From Reichenbachiella ulvae (GTDB lineage: Bacteria; Bacteroidota; Bacteroidia; Cytophagales; Cyclobacteriaceae), in NCBI RefSeq assembly GCF_025833875.1, contig NZ_JAOYOD010000001.1:1426001-1490000 (forward strand): a stretch of DNA of 64,000 bases. Reading direction: 5' to 3'. The position numbers were made by a program, and so were the translations under genes. Numbering within the stretch: position 1 is the first letter of the stretch; every line of letters starts with the position of its first letter. A model generated the notes under the pieces. That model was not told the origin of the DNA and made no database searches. It saw nothing but the letters and a program-made list of their open reading frames with translations. Positions 37,125 to 44,950 of the stretch are shown in pieces.

Positions 37125-38255
37125 TCAGTTATTGGACAAGGGCAACTCAACGATAAATTCACAATTGGTGGACTGCTCGTTATAATACAATCTGCCGCCA
37201 TGCTCTATCACGATGCTCTGAGATATAGACAACCCCAAACCTGTGCCTTCTCCTATTTTCTTGGTTGTAAAAAATGGATTCATAATTTGATCTTTTAGGT
37301 CGTCTGCTATGCCATCTCCACTGTCTTTCACAGATATAACAACCTTTTGATCATCCTCTGCAAATATTGAAATCTCTATCCATTTGTCCTTCTTGGTTTC
37401 AATGGCATCACTGGCGTTGTTAATTAGGTTAATGATTACTTGAGAAATTTGAATCGGGTTACAATACAACTGGCAACTCTCATAATTCTCAATGATTTTG
37501 ATGCCTTTGATATTCAACTTCTTTCTTGAGAGGTTAATCGTATTTTCTGCCAGTGACTTTAATTCATTGATTCCTTTGTCCTCCTCCTTTGGTTCTCTCG
37601 AAAAGAACTTGAGATTGCCTACAATCTCAGACATCCTCATCGTAGTGGATTCGATTTGATCCAAAACTTGTAGAAGCATATCCGGCTCTATCTTTCCATT
37701 TTTGTTCAAATACATTTTGAGGAAGGAGGTTTGGGTAGAAATGATCGTGAGCGGATTGTTGATTTCGTGGCCCACCCCACCTACAAACTGCCCTAATGCA
37801 GATAGGCGCATGGATTCAGCCAAGGCTTTTTCTCTTAATTCGCTTTGCTTTTGTGCTTCTATTTTTTCTGTCACATCATTGGTGATGGCGATGTGACAGG
37901 TTTCACCATTGGACAAGGTGAAAGGGCTGGCGTAGGTCTCCATCCATCTTCGGGCTCCTTTTAATCCAACTATTTCGAAAATGAGCGAACCTTTCTCTCC
38001 TGCGCAAACCTTTTCATTGAATTCTATAAATTTCTGTCGATGACTGGGTTCGACCAAATCATATACAGATGCACCAACCACAGACTCCAGTGAATCCGAC
38101 TCGATCAGACTTAGGCCCTTGGGGTTCATCATGATCAGTTCCCCTTGCCTATTAATCAATTTCAGGCATGAGGGAGTCTCGTTCAAAACCTCCTTGACAT
38201 CTCCGATCTCATTGAACTCGGAAAGGACTGAATACAAATCAGATTTTACTCTCAA
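37125..38255 (-). CDS. PAS-domain sensor histidine kinase
   Basis: A 376-residue kinase without membrane helices. A PAS domain spans about 20-130. Then come a HisKA-type dimerisation helix with His in LGQFVGGVGHEINNPLT near 156, and an ATPase domain with N-box VIINLINNASDAIE, G1 VKDSGDGIADD and G2 GEGTGLGLSISQSI. It is a cytosolic sensor; no ligand is evident. The start is TTG at 38255. The adjacent receiver gene completes a two-component pair. Confidence 0.92.
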   Translation of the reverse strand: MRVKSDLYSVLSEFNEIGDVKEVLNETPSCLKLINRQGELIMMNPKGLSLIESDSLESVVGASVYDLVEPSHRQKFIEFNEKVCAGEKGSLIFEIVGLKGARRWMETYASPFTLSNGETCHIAITNDVTEKIEAQKQSELREKALAESMRLSALGQFVGGVGHEINNPLTIISTQTSFLKMYLNKNGKIEPDMLLQVLDQIESTTMRMSEIVGNLKFFSREPKEEDKGINELKSLAENTINLSRKKLNIKGIKIIENYESCQLYCNPIQISQVIINLINNASDAIETKKDKWIEISIFAEDDQKVVISVKDSGDGIADDLKDQIMNPFFTTKKIGEGTGLGLSISQSIVIEHGGRLYYNEQSTNCEFIVELPLSNN

Positions 38256-38484
38256 AATATAGTTCTCTTGTTTAACAGTCTACCTTAATATTTAATTTAA
38301 CGAAAAAACACTAGAACAAATAGGTAGACCAGGCTCTTTATGGTTTAATACTGTCTTTTAATTAAACCCTTGTATTGCAAGTACATAGTTCCAGTGAAAA
38401 AAATCTACCAATACATCAACAGTAAACTACAGACACCTCGTTTAGATGGTTATGTCCCTATATATATTTACAACATCTTGGAAA

Positions 38485-39063
38485 TTAATGTCCAAATACA
38501 GGACTTCCAGTGGTTCGATGGTGTTCCTTTGCTAGGACTTGAAATAGCGAATCTTCAGTCAACCCGTATTTCTCCGCTAAGAGAGAAACCCGTTCATTAT
38601 ATCCATCAATTATTTTCTTAATCATTCGAAGTTGCCGCTGGTGTTCGTGAGCCATATCTATGCAACTTTCCTGATTGGCTATTAATGATTCAGAGGTTAT
38701 AGTACCAGTGACAATAGAATCCGTTTCCAGCGTTACAAAATGATAAAGTTCGTGGTAGAAGAGTTCCTTATTAGACCATGTCAATCTAACAGCAGTTGGC
38801 TGTTCTACATCGAAGAAATATTCATCAGATAAGGGAATACCTTGGACAGTGTCATTGGGGATCATAAGGAATCTCAGCCCCGGATTAAGAATTAGGGTAT
38901 CATCGACATTATAACGATATAAGGGTGTTCTGTCCATGTTCCTAAGCCACCTCCAAGAGTGGTTACTTAGTTGCAAATATTCTTGATAGATTCTAGCGCT
39001 GCTTGTTTCAGACCTACATGATATAAGACAGAATAATATGATTAGGAATAGATTGTTCTTCAT
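38485..39063 (-). CDS. Lipoprotein of unknown function
   Basis: A 192-residue lipoprotein (lipobox LISC) without a family I recognise. The mature part contains SWRWLRNMDRTPLYRYNVDD and an ELYHFVTLETDSI segment. The helical C-terminal half (IDMAHEHQRQLRMIKKIIDG) carries several His. The ATG at 39063 begins the signal peptide; an ATG six codons earlier is less likely. It is the first of a series of minus-strand accessory genes that runs to 46 kb. Confidence 0.6.
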   Translation of the reverse strand: MKNNLFLIILFCLISCRSETSSARIYQEYLQLSNHSWRWLRNMDRTPLYRYNVDDTLILNPGLRFLMIPNDTVQGIPLSDEYFFDVEQPTAVRLTWSNKELFYHELYHFVTLETDSIVTGTITSESLIANQESCIDMAHEHQRQLRMIKKIIDGYNERVSLLAEKYGLTEDSLFQVLAKEHHRTTGSPVFGH

Positions 39064-39185
39064 GGGGATATTGCTCCACATCGCTCAACTGTCATTTCTG
39101 AGCTGTGTCTTTCAATTTTCAATAAAAATATCCCAACCTTACCGCCTTTGCAAATGACTCAAAGCTTATGGATGTGCTTAGCAAG

Positions 39186-39917
39186 TCATTCCTGCTCCAA
39201 TTCTGTTAACAGTTTTTCAATGCTCTGTTTCATTTTGTGGTTTTGATCGGTTCGGAAATAATAAGTCCGTAAAAGAGAAAGTGCCCTATTGTTGAACAAT
39301 CGGTATTGATCTGATTTTAAATCCAACCTCCAGTCATTGAGATTTTTCGCTTCAACGTCTGAGAGATCATAAAAGGAAAGCATGTCTACTGCATTTTCAA
39401 ATTCAAGATTGCTAAGTACCCAATGTTGTACCACTTCCTCTCTGTTTTTTTCATAAAACTCCTGCGTGGCTTTCAATTCCAAAATGGCATGTTTGATCTC
39501 TTTGCTAAATAGTTCCAGATTGCCCGTATTGATAATATCGTCTATGGTATAGGCCCTGCTTTGGTAGAAGTCACCATAATAGGTCACCTTATCCATTTCT
39601 TGTATTACCACACCGATTTCCTTATCTGGTTTTTTAAAATAGGAGATATAATCATTGATATCACCCTGCATTTTGCGACACAAAGTATCCAATTGATCCA
39701 AGCTCATTAAATCAACTTTCAGCTCTGTTATTAAAGTTTGTTTGTAGTTATTCGCCTGGCGTTTCTGTTTTGAATTTTCATTTAAATTGTTGATTTGAAG
39801 GGCAATTAATATCCCGATCACGACCAGAACTATCTCTCCCAAAGCATATTTCAGATACTTCCCTGTCTGCCCCTCTAAAAGCAAGTTTTGTCTGATTTTT
39901 CTAAAGAATTGGATCAT
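39186..39917 (-). CDS. DUF6090 family single-pass membrane protein
   Basis: A 243-residue protein with the DUF6090 N-terminus: a basic MIQFFRKIRQNLLLEGQTGK, then KYLKYALGEIVLVVIGILIA as the membrane helix (about 21-42) and ALQINNLNEN after it. The rest is helical and charged, likely periplasmic. DUF6090 proteins are very common in Flavobacteria and Cytophagales, often in multiple copies, with no known function. An 8-base inverted repeat (GGCTATAG at 39919-39926 and 39960-39967) lies just upstream of the start and could be regulatory. Confidence 0.75.
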   Translation of the reverse strand: MIQFFRKIRQNLLLEGQTGKYLKYALGEIVLVVIGILIALQINNLNENSKQKRQANNYKQTLITELKVDLMSLDQLDTLCRKMQGDINDYISYFKKPDKEIGVVIQEMDKVTYYGDFYQSRAYTIDDIINTGNLELFSKEIKHAILELKATQEFYEKNREEVVQHWVLSNLEFENAVDMLSFYDLSDVEAKNLNDWRLDLKSDQYRLFNNRALSLLRTYYFRTDQNHKMKQSIEKLLTELEQE

Positions 39918-40030
39918 GGGCTATAGTTAGGTTATGATCAAGAACAACAATTTAGTGTTCTATAGCCTAAAATAGGGTATAAATATGATTTGCTTCGCTT
40001 GTATGGGCAATGGTTTATAGACGATACACC

Positions 40031-40075
40031 TTTGAATTCAGATCTGCAGAGGGATATTCATGGAAGCGTCTGTTA
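40031..40075 (-). repeat. Element R0: right-hand fragment of the R repeat
   Basis: About 45 bases matching the right end of R1 (shared cores GATCTGCAGAGGG and TATTCATGG) and ending in CTGTTAC. On the minus strand it starts GTAACAGACGC just past the stop of the 40090 ORF. Only the end of the element is present. Confidence 0.65.
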
Positions 40076-40089
40076 CTTGGCTGTTATTT

Positions 40090-40476
40090 CTACAATCCAG
40101 CTACCCGATTCACAAAATGGAAGAATGAATCAATTTCAGCTTGAAATTGTGCCCGTTCTGGAAAACCCTCCCGAATATAGGTACTGTCGTTCGTGAAATA
40201 GATAACTCCATAACCTCCCATATCAAACTTGTTATATGTTGAACCATCTTTAAGAGTAACCAAAGTTGAATCTACAAATTGAAAGTTGATCCAAGAGTGT
40301 TCAAGGAGATAAAATGCGTCTTCAAAAATCGAGTCCTCAGCAGTTTGATAGTTCGGAATTTCACTCCGAAGAGAATCAGCTTCTATATCAGTTAGTCGAA
40401 AAATGTAAATTTCAGCAAATCTCGGGTCGGAAAAACTATTCTCGTTGATAGATATAAGTTGACATGATTCGGTCAT
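40090..40476 (-). CDS. Hypothetical protein, possibly the detached 3' part of the upstream gene
   Basis: A 128-residue open frame with convincing protein composition (PRFAEIYIFRLTDIEADSLR, GGYGVIYFTNDSTYIREGFP) but no signal peptide. It starts inside the end of the upstream lipoprotein gene and overlaps it by 41 bases in another frame. Either the two are coupled genes, or a frameshift has split one longer lipoprotein; sequence alone does not decide. No family recognised. Repeat fragment R0 lies directly downstream. Confidence 0.45.
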   Translation of the reverse strand: MTESCQLISINENSFSDPRFAEIYIFRLTDIEADSLRSEIPNYQTAEDSIFEDAFYLLEHSWINFQFVDSTLVTLKDGSTYNKFDMGGYGVIYFTNDSTYIREGFPERAQFQAEIDSFFHFVNRVAGL

Positions 40477-40798
40477 CGGTAGGTAGAATCATCAATTTAT
40501 TGGATTCAAAGACTTGTAAAATGAGTTCTTGTTCGACACTGTCAGGAGGATAGATGAATTTAATTATTGAATCAGTTGCAACAAATTTTGCCGTTGGTAC
40601 GGAAGGTATCTGTTCGTTGAAACTCCAGCGATAAAAGTTATTTAGCGAGTCAAACATGAGCCAATGTGGCCAGTTTTTGTCGTTCGTATGCCACTGACCA
40701 ATGACATTAGAATTTCCTTGAAATGTTGGTTCGTTAGGTTGTTGAGAACAGCCAAAGGAAACGAGTAAAATAAAAATAGATATCTTGATTAGGTTCAT
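40436..40798 (-). CDS. Small lipoprotein of unknown function in the repeat-bounded array
   Basis: A 120-residue lipoprotein (signal MNLIKISIFILLVSFGC, lipobox SFGC). The mature part reads like a small lipocalin-type barrel: NVIGQWHTNDKNWPHWLMF, then NNFYRWSFNEQIP, KFVATDSIIKFIYP and LILQVFESNKLMIL. The frame is open up to 40873, but the extra codons are repeat R1 sequence, so the ATG at 40798 is the start. R1 lies immediately upstream. Confidence 0.6.
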   Translation of the reverse strand: MNLIKISIFILLVSFGCSQQPNEPTFQGNSNVIGQWHTNDKNWPHWLMFDSLNNFYRWSFNEQIPSVPTAKFVATDSIIKFIYPPDSVEQELILQVFESNKLMILPTDDRIMSTYIYQRE

Positions 40799-40821
40799 TT
40801 GCAATTTGCGGCAATAGCCCA

Positions 40822-41193
40822 GAACAACCTCAACAACAGCCCCCCTCCCCAAATCACCCATAGAGAGCTGCAATCAATGTTTCATTCGTTTATTTAAAAC
40901 TCTCTCTAATCTAATGCCCGTCCTGTTGACATACAACTGCTCGGATAGGATTTGATCCCAGGCCTGGACAAAATATCTGAAATGTGGGATGGGATATCCG
41001 GTAGTTGAGGTCCAGTTCGGTGATTCTCCACCATAGCTGCAAAGGCAGGTGGCTATTAAGGCATTTCATTAGGTCTTGAGTCTGGTCTGGATGGTCGGAT
41101 TCCCCATTACTCGATTCTAAAACAGCTATAGGAAGCGATTTGATTAAAATTAGATCTGCAGAGGGTTATTCATGGCAGAGTTTGTTAGATGCT
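40822..41193 (-). repeat. Element R1: full-length copy of the ~370-base intergenic repeat
   Basis: It runs from AACAACCTCAACAACAGCC on the left to TTTGTTAGATGC on the right. Inside are the palindrome CCAGGCCTGG, GTTG-acata-CAAC, and CCACC...GGTGG. It is about 90% or more identical to R3 by eye and less so to R2 and R4. In the gene direction (minus) it begins CATCTAACAAACTC, and the TAA inside this core is the stop codon of the 41185 gene. It ends GGGGGGCTGTTGTTGAGG before the next gene. The ends resemble attC left (RYYYAAC) and right (GTTRRRY) cores, but the element is far longer than usual attC sites. Confidence 0.8.
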
Positions 41194-41643
41194 AATTTGT
41201 TCTAATTCAAGTTTTGAAATAACCTTTTTAATTAAAGTATTCTCTTGAACACGGTATATGAAATGAAGCCAAAAGTGACTTATCAATACAATCGTAATAA
41301 CAAATAATTGAGTCCAAATATCCTTGTTTGAAAATATTGCACCAACTTGGAAGAGTATCAGTAGACCCATTAATAAGAAGTGCTCTTTTCTGATTTTAGT
41401 TCTTATTTCAACGGTTCGATTAATTTCTACGTTTGAAGTGTCGATTAGAATGTTTATCGGAAAACCACCACCTCCTTTTACTATTAGTACTCCCCATGAG
41501 ATATTTGAAATTATTTTTATAAGGTTATTCTCAAGTTTATTTATCTCAAATTCATCTGTTTCCGTCAGAAGTTCATTCAGTTTGTCATTGAAATTAGTTT
41601 CCGAATTGAGCCTGTATTTTTTGTTGATAGTTAAATAACTCAC
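41185..41643 (-). CDS. Two-helix membrane protein of unknown function in the array
   Basis: A 152-residue protein. The N-terminal ~85 residues are soluble (KLENNLIKIISNISWGVLIV), followed by two membrane helices at about 88-105 (FLLMGLLILFQVGAIF) and 110-130 (LFVITIVLISHFWLHFIY). No family recognised. The start is GTG at 41643 with no better choice nearby. The last codons ISI and the stop TAA are part of the ATCTAAC core of element R1, so gene and repeat overlap, as in integron cassettes. Confidence 0.5.
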   Translation of the reverse strand: MSYLTINKKYRLNSETNFNDKLNELLTETDEFEINKLENNLIKIISNISWGVLIVKGGGGFPINILIDTSNVEINRTVEIRTKIRKEHFLLMGLLILFQVGAIFSNKDIWTQLFVITIVLISHFWLHFIYRVQENTLIKKVISKLELEQISI

Positions 41644-41662
41644 GTGATAAGTGTTATTCTGG

Positions 41663-41744
41663 CCTTAACGTCTCAGGTATGGAGCCTCCTTCGGGCAAGC
41701 CTATGCGAATTGGCGTATGCTCTATGACCCAATGTTGTAGAGCC
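41663..41744 (-). repeat. Element C: 82-base attC-like imperfect palindrome
   Basis: Arms AGGTATGGAGC (41675-41685) and GCTCTATGACC (41719-41729) pair over ten positions with one G-T pair and one extrahelical G, the kind of asymmetry that defines folded attC sites. In the gene direction it starts CTACAACATTGGG three bases after the stop of the 41748 gene and ends GACGTTAAGG about 20 bases before the GTG of the 41185 gene. Size is within the attC range. Confidence 0.6.
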
Positions 41745-41747
41745 TTT

Positions 41748-42371
41748 CTATTTTATTTTTTCACCTCTTCTATTTATGTAAATCCAGGACTCACTTATCA
41801 TTTTTGTATGTCCTTTACCATTTATTAATTCACAATCATAGGAAACTTTTGCTAGCCCCTCATTAAATTGGCTTGCACATTTAAACTGTGGTTCTATAGC
41901 AATTTCTCCTTTTGAATTAGCATATCCGATTTTACCATCTTTCAATATTCTGAACATTCCATCAGATAAGTAATCAGGACCGTTATCATACCATTTTACA
42001 TCATAAAGATATTCGCCATGATTATTTAATGCCTTGCAATTACCACTATGGTCTAATACGATCCCATAATTCTTTATTGTATCGGTATAACAATAATAAA
42101 ATTGGCCTATTGGTATAATTGTATCACCAACTGAGTTAATATAGCCTGACGGAGTTCCTAATTCACATATTGCATCTTCACAAATCCGATATAAAATGTC
42201 GTCATTGGTCGAAGGTATTTGGCTTTTCTGTTCTGATTTAGATTCTGATTCTCCAAAATATCCTTTAGCAAAAGCATCGGAAAACTCATTAACAAAGTAA
42301 TTATATATCCCTAAAAGTAGTATTGGCAATATTAGCAGAATTAAAATCAAAAATACTTTTCTGTTACTCAT
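41748..42371 (-). CDS. WG-repeat protein with N-terminal membrane anchor
   Basis: A 207-residue protein. A membrane helix at about 6-25 (FLILILLILPILLLGIYNYF) is followed by a linker, a CEDAICELGTP segment, and WG-type repeats. The clear ones are FRILKDGKIGYANSKGEIAI followed by EPQFKCASQFNEGLAKVSYD, and WIYINRRGEKIK at the C-terminus. WG repeats are short beta units, common in Bacteroidetes accessory genes, with no fixed function. The open frame extends to 42401 into repeat R2, but the ATG at 42371 begins the anchor. Confidence 0.7.
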   Translation of the reverse strand: MSNRKVFLILILLILPILLLGIYNYFVNEFSDAFAKGYFGESESKSEQKSQIPSTNDDILYRICEDAICELGTPSGYINSVGDTIIPIGQFYYCYTDTIKNYGIVLDHSGNCKALNNHGEYLYDVKWYDNGPDYLSDGMFRILKDGKIGYANSKGEIAIEPQFKCASQFNEGLAKVSYDCELINGKGHTKMISESWIYINRRGEKIK

Positions 42372-42383
42372 TTTTGATATATG

Positions 42384-42634
42384 CTTAACAACAGCCCCCA
42401 CCCAAAATCAACCATAGAGTGCTGCATTCGGTGTTTTATTCGTTAATTAATAATCCTCCCCAATCTAATGCCCGTCCTGTTGACATACAACTGCTCGGAT
42501 AGGATTTGATCACAGGCCTGGACAAAATACCTGAAATGAGGGATGGGGTATTCGGTGGTTGACGTCCCATGCGGTGATTCTCCACCAAAGTGGCAAAGGC
42601 AGTTGACCATTAAGCCATTCCATCAGGTTTTCAG
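42384..42634 (-). repeat. Element R2: shorter variant of the R repeat
   Basis: It shares the left part and core with R1 (CTAATGCCCGTCCTG, GACATACAACTGCTCGGATA, CAGGCCTGGACAAAATA) but has variant bases also seen in R4 (GATCACAGGCC, ACCTGAAATGAGGGAT, TTCGGTGGTTGACG). It lacks the ~110-base right tail of R1 and R3. In the gene direction it ends GGCTGTTGTTAAGC, a match to GTTRRRY, 13 bases before the ATG of the WG-repeat gene. Confidence 0.78.
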
Positions 42635-42649
42635 TATATATTATCGCCT

Positions 42650-43273
42650 CTATTGGCTTTTCAAGCTCTCCATTTCGGCACAATCTTCAGGATCAAAGCA
42701 TTCAATACATGGTTGCTCTACTTTAGGAAAGCTTTGTTCGAATTTTTCCATGACAAACTCGTCGACATGATAATAGTTAGGGTGAAATGTTGTCTCCCAT
42801 TTCCCTAATCCATTGTCCGTATCAATCCAAGTAAATTTAAACTCTTGTTCTTCAGTTGAACCAACCCAAGTGGCCTTAATCAGAATAATGCCAGCCTCAG
42901 TAATGCGAGTATCTTTTATGTTGTACTCATAATCCTCTTGCTGACCATGCATGAGTAAATCAAATCCTTCGTCTTTTCGTATGATGCTGATCAATCGATT
43001 TCCTCCATCACAAGTACTATAAATAATCGGAATCGAGTCTGTTTGAGTTAATCTAACCCACTTAGCAGGAAGTTCTTCAATATTGTAAGGATGAAGGCCA
43101 ATTTTGCTAGTATCAGTTGTAGATTCATCTTCTCTTTCTGGTCTAACAACCTTCACCTCCAAAGCTGTCGGTTCGTTAGGCTCTGAAATTTCTGATTCCT
43201 CTTTTGGTCTGGGAGAATTGCAAGAGTTCAAGTAGAAGGAACTCATTACAAATACGATTAGAAAACTTCTCAT
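42650..43273 (-). CDS. Lipoprotein of unknown function in the array
   Basis: A 207-residue lipoprotein (lipobox LNSC, Cys18). An acidic, Pro/Glu-rich linker at about 20-60 precedes a beta-rich domain (PAKWVRLTQTDSIPIIYSTC, EGFDLLMHGQQEDYEYNIKD, ATWVGSTEEQEFKFTWIDTD). The Cys-rich tail is CIECFDPEDC. No family recognised. The gene lies between element B upstream (15-base gap) and R2 downstream (15-base gap). Confidence 0.55.
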   Translation of the reverse strand: MRSFLIVFVMSSFYLNSCNSPRPKEESEISEPNEPTALEVKVVRPEREDESTTDTSKIGLHPYNIEELPAKWVRLTQTDSIPIIYSTCDGGNRLISIIRKDEGFDLLMHGQQEDYEYNIKDTRITEAGIILIKATWVGSTEEQEFKFTWIDTDNGLGKWETTFHPNYYHVDEFVMEKFEQSFPKVEQPCIECFDPEDCAEMESLKSQ

Positions 43274-43288
43274 TTTTTTCTATTGACC

Positions 43289-43390
43289 ATAACGTTGAGT
43301 GTATGTATAGTCTCGGTTTTGAAGCTCTTCATTGTCAAACCTTTATAATTACTACTTTACCCGCTATTACGTATGACACATTGTTAGCAC
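43289..43390 (-). repeat. Element B: ~100-base attC-like imperfect palindrome
   Basis: On the plus strand it runs from ATAACGTTGAGTGTATG to ACACATTGTTAGCAC. The two ends are complementary with a few unpaired bases. In the gene direction it reads GTGCTAACAATGTGTCATACG to CTCAACGTTATGG, that is, a left TAACAA core and a right CGTTA core, as in attC and Vibrio VCR sites. It begins seven bases after the stop of the 43398 gene and ends 15 bases before the start of the 43273 gene. Confidence 0.62.
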
Positions 43391-43397
43391 CAGCTTT

Positions 43398-43952
43398 TTA
43401 TAGCAATTCAAATGAATCAAAAAATCTTTTTATCGAATTATTAAAATCTTTATTTGTTTCTGTTATTGTTTGAAGCATATACATTTGATTCTTGACAAGA
43501 TATAAACGCATTGTTATTACCGCTTTTCCATTTTGAAAATCAACTCTTATTTCTCTTCCAGGGTATTCATCTATCGTAATTACTGTTTCAGATAATAATT
43601 TCCCGTGCACATTATTTACTGCCCCATCAATTGAGTTTCTAAAAAAGTTATACAAAATCTCAGTTTTATTTGAGTTTATCAAAGTGTCAGGATATTCCGT
43701 ACTATTTACCATGTAAACCAAGTTATCATCCTTCTTGTTATTTGAGGCTTCATACATGAAAATATTCATTTTTAACAACCCTATTTCTGAATTCACAGTT
43801 TGAGGATTAGAAGTCGGTTCTTTAGGAAAATCAACTTTAAAACCATATTCGGTCGATTCGAATAAAACCCATTTATCAGATTTTGAAAAACTGAATAAAA
43901 GTAAAGTCATGAATAAGATTGCCGTGATGCTCGTTCGTTTTTTTAATTTCAT
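43398..43952 (-). CDS. Exported protein, PsbP/DcrB-like fold suspected
   Basis: A 184-residue protein with an N-terminal signal (ITAILFMTLLLFSFS) and a domain whose order of elements recalls the PsbP/Mog1/DcrB fold: YGFKVDFPKEPTSNPQT, a strand-rich middle, EYPGREIRVDFQNGKAVITM, QMYMLQTITE and a final helix NNSIKRFFDSFELL. This is pattern resemblance only. It lies in the array between R3 (120-base gap upstream) and element B. Confidence 0.58.
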   Translation of the reverse strand: MKLKKRTSITAILFMTLLLFSFSKSDKWVLFESTEYGFKVDFPKEPTSNPQTVNSEIGLLKMNIFMYEASNNKKDDNLVYMVNSTEYPDTLINSNKTEILYNFFRNSIDGAVNNVHGKLLSETVITIDEYPGREIRVDFQNGKAVITMRLYLVKNQMYMLQTITETNKDFNNSIKRFFDSFELL

Positions 43953-44072
43953 AGTATTTTTTTTGTAAGTAGTATTTGTTAAAAGATTTGATACTCTCTC
44001 TATTTAATCAAAGTCTATTAAGTTTCTCTTAGACAGTAACTCTGTATTCTTATCGTTGTCTTAAATTGATGC

Positions 44073-44452
44073 TAACAACCTCAATAACAGCCCCCTACCA
44101 AAATCAACCATAGAGTGCTGCAACCGGTGATTTATTCATTTATTTAAAATTCTCTCTAATCTAATGCCCGTCCTGCTGACATTCAACTGCTCGGATAGGA
44201 TTTGATCCCAGGCCTGGACAAAATATCTGAAATGTGGGATGGGATATCCGGTAGTTGAGGTCCAGTTCGGTGATTCTCCACCATAGCTGCAAAGGCAGGT
44301 GGCTAATAGGGCGTTTCATTAGATCTCGAGTCTGGTCTGGATGGTCCGACACCCCATTGCTCGAATCGATAACAGCTAAAAGAAACTAGAGGCAGCCATT
44401 TGATAAAATTTATATCTGAAGAAGTTTAATTATGGAAATGACTGTTAGATTT
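44073..44452 (-). repeat. Element R3: full-length copy of the R repeat
   Basis: It runs from TAACAACCTCAATAACAGCC to GACTGTTAGATT and is nearly identical to R1 across the core (identical over long runs around GGATAGGATTTGATCCCAGG and TGATTCTCCACCATAGCTGC), including the right tail with TCTGGTCTGGATGGTC. In the gene direction it begins AATCTAACAGTC five bases after the stop of the 44457 gene. A 63-codon frame inside it (44161-44352, minus) is not kept in R2 or R4 and is not taken as a gene. Confidence 0.8.
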
Positions 44453-44456
44453 AGTT

Positions 44457-44909
44457 TTAATCGACAACAAAGTCTTCGTTCAAGCATTTAAGGGTTGAAG
44501 GGTCAACTTCCTTTAATTTTCCGTTTGTCGTGTAAGCCCATGCTAGGTTAACCTTCTCGAAATATTCATTAGAGTAATCTTCTCGAATCAATATAATGTA
44601 AGCTCTCGATTCGGAGTTCCCTTCGCAAGTGGTTATGTAGAGGCAATTTTCAGGGCAACCGGTTCGAATGTTCAAAGTGTCAGAGATTTCGTAAATGGCT
44701 TTACTTCCTTTGCTTCCAAGAAATTTTTGATACGCAAGTACAGCATTACCGCTTCTACATTCCGCCTGAGTAGGAGCTAAAAATGAGATTGCATCATCAC
44801 CTTCAACAAGTTTAGCCCAGCATCTATAGTAGCTATTTAGATTAATTGGCTGTTGAGCTACGCATGGAAATGTTGCAAAAACCAAGATGATTAAAAGAAT
44901 TCGAGTCAT
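44457..44909 (-). CDS. Exported Cys-containing protein of unknown function in the array
   Basis: A 150-residue protein with a Sec signal peptide (LLIILVFATFPCVAQ). The mature part has six Cys (YYRCWAKL, QAECRSG, TGCPENCLYITTC, LKCLNED) that could form disulfides outside the cytoplasm. No family recognised. It lies between element D upstream and R3 downstream, on the same strand as all other genes of this region. Confidence 0.55.
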   Translation of the reverse strand: MTRILLIILVFATFPCVAQQPINLNSYYRCWAKLVEGDDAISFLAPTQAECRSGNAVLAYQKFLGSKGSKAIYEISDTLNIRTGCPENCLYITTCEGNSESRAYIILIREDYSNEYFEKVNLAWAYTTNGKLKEVDPSTLKCLNEDFVVD

Positions 44910-44950
44910 ATGTTCAGGAGTGAAGTACTACTCTATTACAGACGAAATAA

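Noticed and set aside
44161..44352. 63-codon frame inside repeat R3
   Set aside because: The frame is not kept in the R2 and R4 copies, so the repeat is treated as non-coding.
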